Assembly (NCBI GenBank): GCA_937892925.1 | Contig: CALBHX010000096.1 | Location: forward strand, 1-18,786 | Origin: an uncultured Lentisphaeraceae bacterium | GTDB taxonomy: Bacteria > Verrucomicrobiota > Kiritimatiellia > RFP12 > DVOR01 | DNA: 18,786 bases | Direction of reading: 5' to 3' | Shown here: positions 17,254 to 18,786 of the stretch, in pieces | How positions within the stretch are numbered: position 1 is the stretch's first letter | How the letters are laid out: each line of letters begins with the position of its first letter | The notes under the pieces: generated by a model | Told to the model about the DNA's origin: nothing | Database searches by the model: none | What the model saw: only the letters and a program-made list of their open reading frames with translations | Program-made: the position numbers and the translations under genes

Positions 17254-18786
17254 GGTGTTCCTTTGGATGCGTTCGGAGGCGTGTCAAGCACGCTGGCGAG
17301 CAGGGTTTGAAGATCGGTGAGGGTGAAGGGCTTAACAAGAATACCGTCAGGGTGCTGTTCATGAAAAAGAAACTGGATGTGTTCGCGGGAGAGCCCGGAG
17401 GTAATGAGAATGTGCGTTTTTGGGTAAGCGGAGCGCAGGCGTCCGCAGAGTGTCTGAGAAGTCTGGTTGCCCAGGTGCGCATCCAGTAGAATCACCTGTG
17501 TGGTGGGGTTCAACCGCATAGCTTCAAGCGTTTCCACTTCGGTTCCGGCAAGTGACACTTTTGCCTTAAAAAACCGTTCAAGGAGTGTTTGCGTTACTCG
17601 GCGAATGGAGGGGTTGTCATCGACCACTAGGCAACTGAATCCCTCAGGTTTTGGCGGGGCGGTTAGCAATTTACGTGTTTCATCATCCAGTTCATCACCC
17701 GGAACAGATGGAGCCAGCGGAGTGGACGTTGGGGGCAGGGTACTACGTGGCATCCATATCCGAAAAACGGTACCATGTGCAGCATCTGAGTAGAAAACAA
17801 GTGCCCCGCCGTGGGCTTCAATCAATGCTCGGACAATGGACATGCCAAATCCATGATGATGGGCTCCGTGTTTGGTTGAAGCGAAGAGTTCGAAAAGGTG
17901 CTCCTGGACAGATTTCGGAATTCCGGGACCGTTGTCGGAGAGCTCAAAAATCACACCCGGTAAACTTTTGTCTTCTTCTCCATCGCGTATGGGTGGGCTC
18001 ACAATACAGTGTTCGCGTTCTGCTGAAGTGAGCAGATGATTGACGGCGTGGATGCGGATGATCCCTCCAGAGGTTTGTTGTAAGGCATCGGCGGCGTTGT
18101 GGATAAGGTTGGCGAGAATCCGCCAGAAGTTGATGGGATCGACCAGTACAGGATTTGTGCAAGGCGGCGGCAGCTCTACCTGAAGCGTAATATTGGCTGG
18201 AAGGGTCTTTCTGTAGAAGACGTCTAGCGCATGCAGCAGCGCGGCAGGACTTTCACTTCGGCATTTGAGCTTCAGGTCGCCGGCGGAGTCCATGAGGTTT
18301 TGCGCCAGGAGGGTGCTCTTTTCACAGGCGGCAAGAATGGTTTGGCGGGCAGACTGGAAGGCTCCCAAGTCATTTGGCTGGATGAGCTCCAGTGTGTTCC
18401 GAATGATGGTCACGGTGTTGTTGATGTCGTGCGCCAGGAAGCGGGCAAAGTCGTTCATTTGAGTACGTTGGCGGATCTGGCGCTGACGAACATCGGCTAA
18501 TACTTGGCGATGAGCCTCTCGGACGCGGCTGGAAATGTCGGTGAAAACGACTAAAACGCTTTCGTTTCCGAACTTGGCAAGTCGTGCTTCCAGATAACGG
18601 GTGGGCATATTGGGTGTACGGCAGATCAAGCGGACGAAGGCATCCTCTGCGCGGGTAAGAACTCGGGTACAGGCGTGTTTGAACTCGATTCGCCCAGCCT
18701 CATCGAAGTATGCTTCCGGTAAGGGCATACCTTCCATCAGTCCTGGAATAGGGGGGAAGCCCTCGGGTTGTTTCCGAAGCTGGGAA
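17238..18786 (-). CDS. Hybrid sensor histidine kinase (PAS, HisKA, HATPase, receiver), 5' end outside window
   Basis: The frame stays open through the right edge of the window, so the N-terminus is missing; the first Met inside is at 18737, and numbering below is from it. A PAS-like segment is at about 1-72 (LEARLAKFGNESVLVVFTDIS). Dimerisation and phosphoacceptor box FLAHDINNTV is at 100-109 with H103. ATPase domain: N box LIHNAADAL (211-219), G1 DNGPGIP (268-274), G2 GFGMSIV (296-302). A linker rich in Pro/Thr (331-365) leads to a C-terminal receiver (about 368-485) with D419 in LLDAHLG and K469 in LVKPF. I see no transmembrane segment in this part, so it may be a soluble sensor or have membrane segments further upstream. 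The stop codon lies inside the regulator gene (16-base overlap), indicating a dedicated pair. Confidence 0.9.
   Translation of the reverse strand, partial: SQLRKQPEGFPPIPGLMEGMPLPEAYFDEAGRIEFKHACTRVLTRAEDAFVRLICRTPNMPTRYLEARLAKFGNESVLVVFTDISSRVREAHRQVLADVRQRQIRQRTQMNDFARFLAHDINNTVTIIRNTLELIQPNDLGAFQSARQTILAACEKSTLLAQNLMDSAGDLKLKCRSESPAALLHALDVFYRKTLPANITLQVELPPPCTNPVLVDPINFWRILANLIHNAADALQQTSGGIIRIHAVNHLLTSAEREHCIVSPPIRDGEEDKSLPGVIFELSDNGPGIPKSVQEHLFELFASTKHGAHHHGFGMSIVRALIEAHGGALVFYSDAAHGTVFRIWMPRSTLPPTSTPLAPSVPGDELDDETRKLLTAPPKPEGFSCLVVDDNPSIRRVTQTLLERFFKAKVSLAGTEVETLEAMRLNPTTQVILLDAHLGNQTSQTLCGRLRSAYPKTHILITSGLSREHIQFLFHEQHPDGILVKPFTLTDLQTLLASVLDTPPNASKGTPCQKP

Overview
The window joins the end of a ribosomal RNA operon to a metabolic/cell-wall gene block and a type IV pilus-like (or type II secretion-like) assembly operon. 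It looks like a diderm (Gram-negative) bacterial chromosome. Support for this: lipoprotein signal peptides, a MurE ligase with the meso-diaminopimelate signature DNPR, a PilB/PilC pair with prepilins, and a sigma-54 activator. The protein style (long odd pilins, SGNH lipoprotein, linked but sparse pilus set) would fit the PVC group, for example Verrucomicrobiota or a relative. That placement is an impression from the sequence, not a proven assignment; the 23S gene would settle it.

Layout. 1-47: 3' tip of 16S rRNA. 48-323: spacer with two hairpins, a single tRNA-Ile(GAU) and a boxA-like element. About 324-3240: complete 23S rRNA. About 3298-3414: 5S rRNA, followed by a clear intrinsic terminator. 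3463-4152: 690 bases without a convincing gene, split into a C-rich half and an AT-rich half that carries candidate promoters. 4153-7583 (+ strand): a probable three-gene operon of O-acetylhomoserine sulfhydrylase (metY type), a lipoprotein with an ExbD/TolR-like periplasmic segment, and murE. 7577-8305 (- strand): an SGNH/GDSL-hydrolase lipoprotein converging on murE with a 7-base overlap. 8306-9281: almost 1 kb without a convincing gene, holding a promoter-like sequence and one very strong hairpin.

9282-18786 (- strand) reads, in transcription order: hybrid sensor kinase (5' end outside the window), NtrC-family sigma-54 response regulator, two prepilin-like proteins, a large GspK/PilX-like protein lacking the usual Glu+5, a small membrane protein with a glutamine-rich coiled coil, the PilB/GspE ATPase and the PilC/GspF platform protein. 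The genes are tightly packed, several with overlaps (16 bases for kinase/regulator, ATGA for the small protein/pilB), so they are likely co-transcribed. The kinase and regulator probably control pilus or secretion genes. Secretin, PilM/N/O, PilT and prepilin peptidase genes are not in the window and must lie elsewhere.

The least ordinary parts are a 22-bp tandem repeat inside the unusually long leader of one prepilin (a possible contingency locus), the large Glu+5-lacking tip-like pilin, the lipoprotein with an ExbD-like segment next to murE, and the two gene-poor gaps. I did not find CRISPR arrays, insertion sequences, phage genes or a clearly new defence or biosynthetic system.
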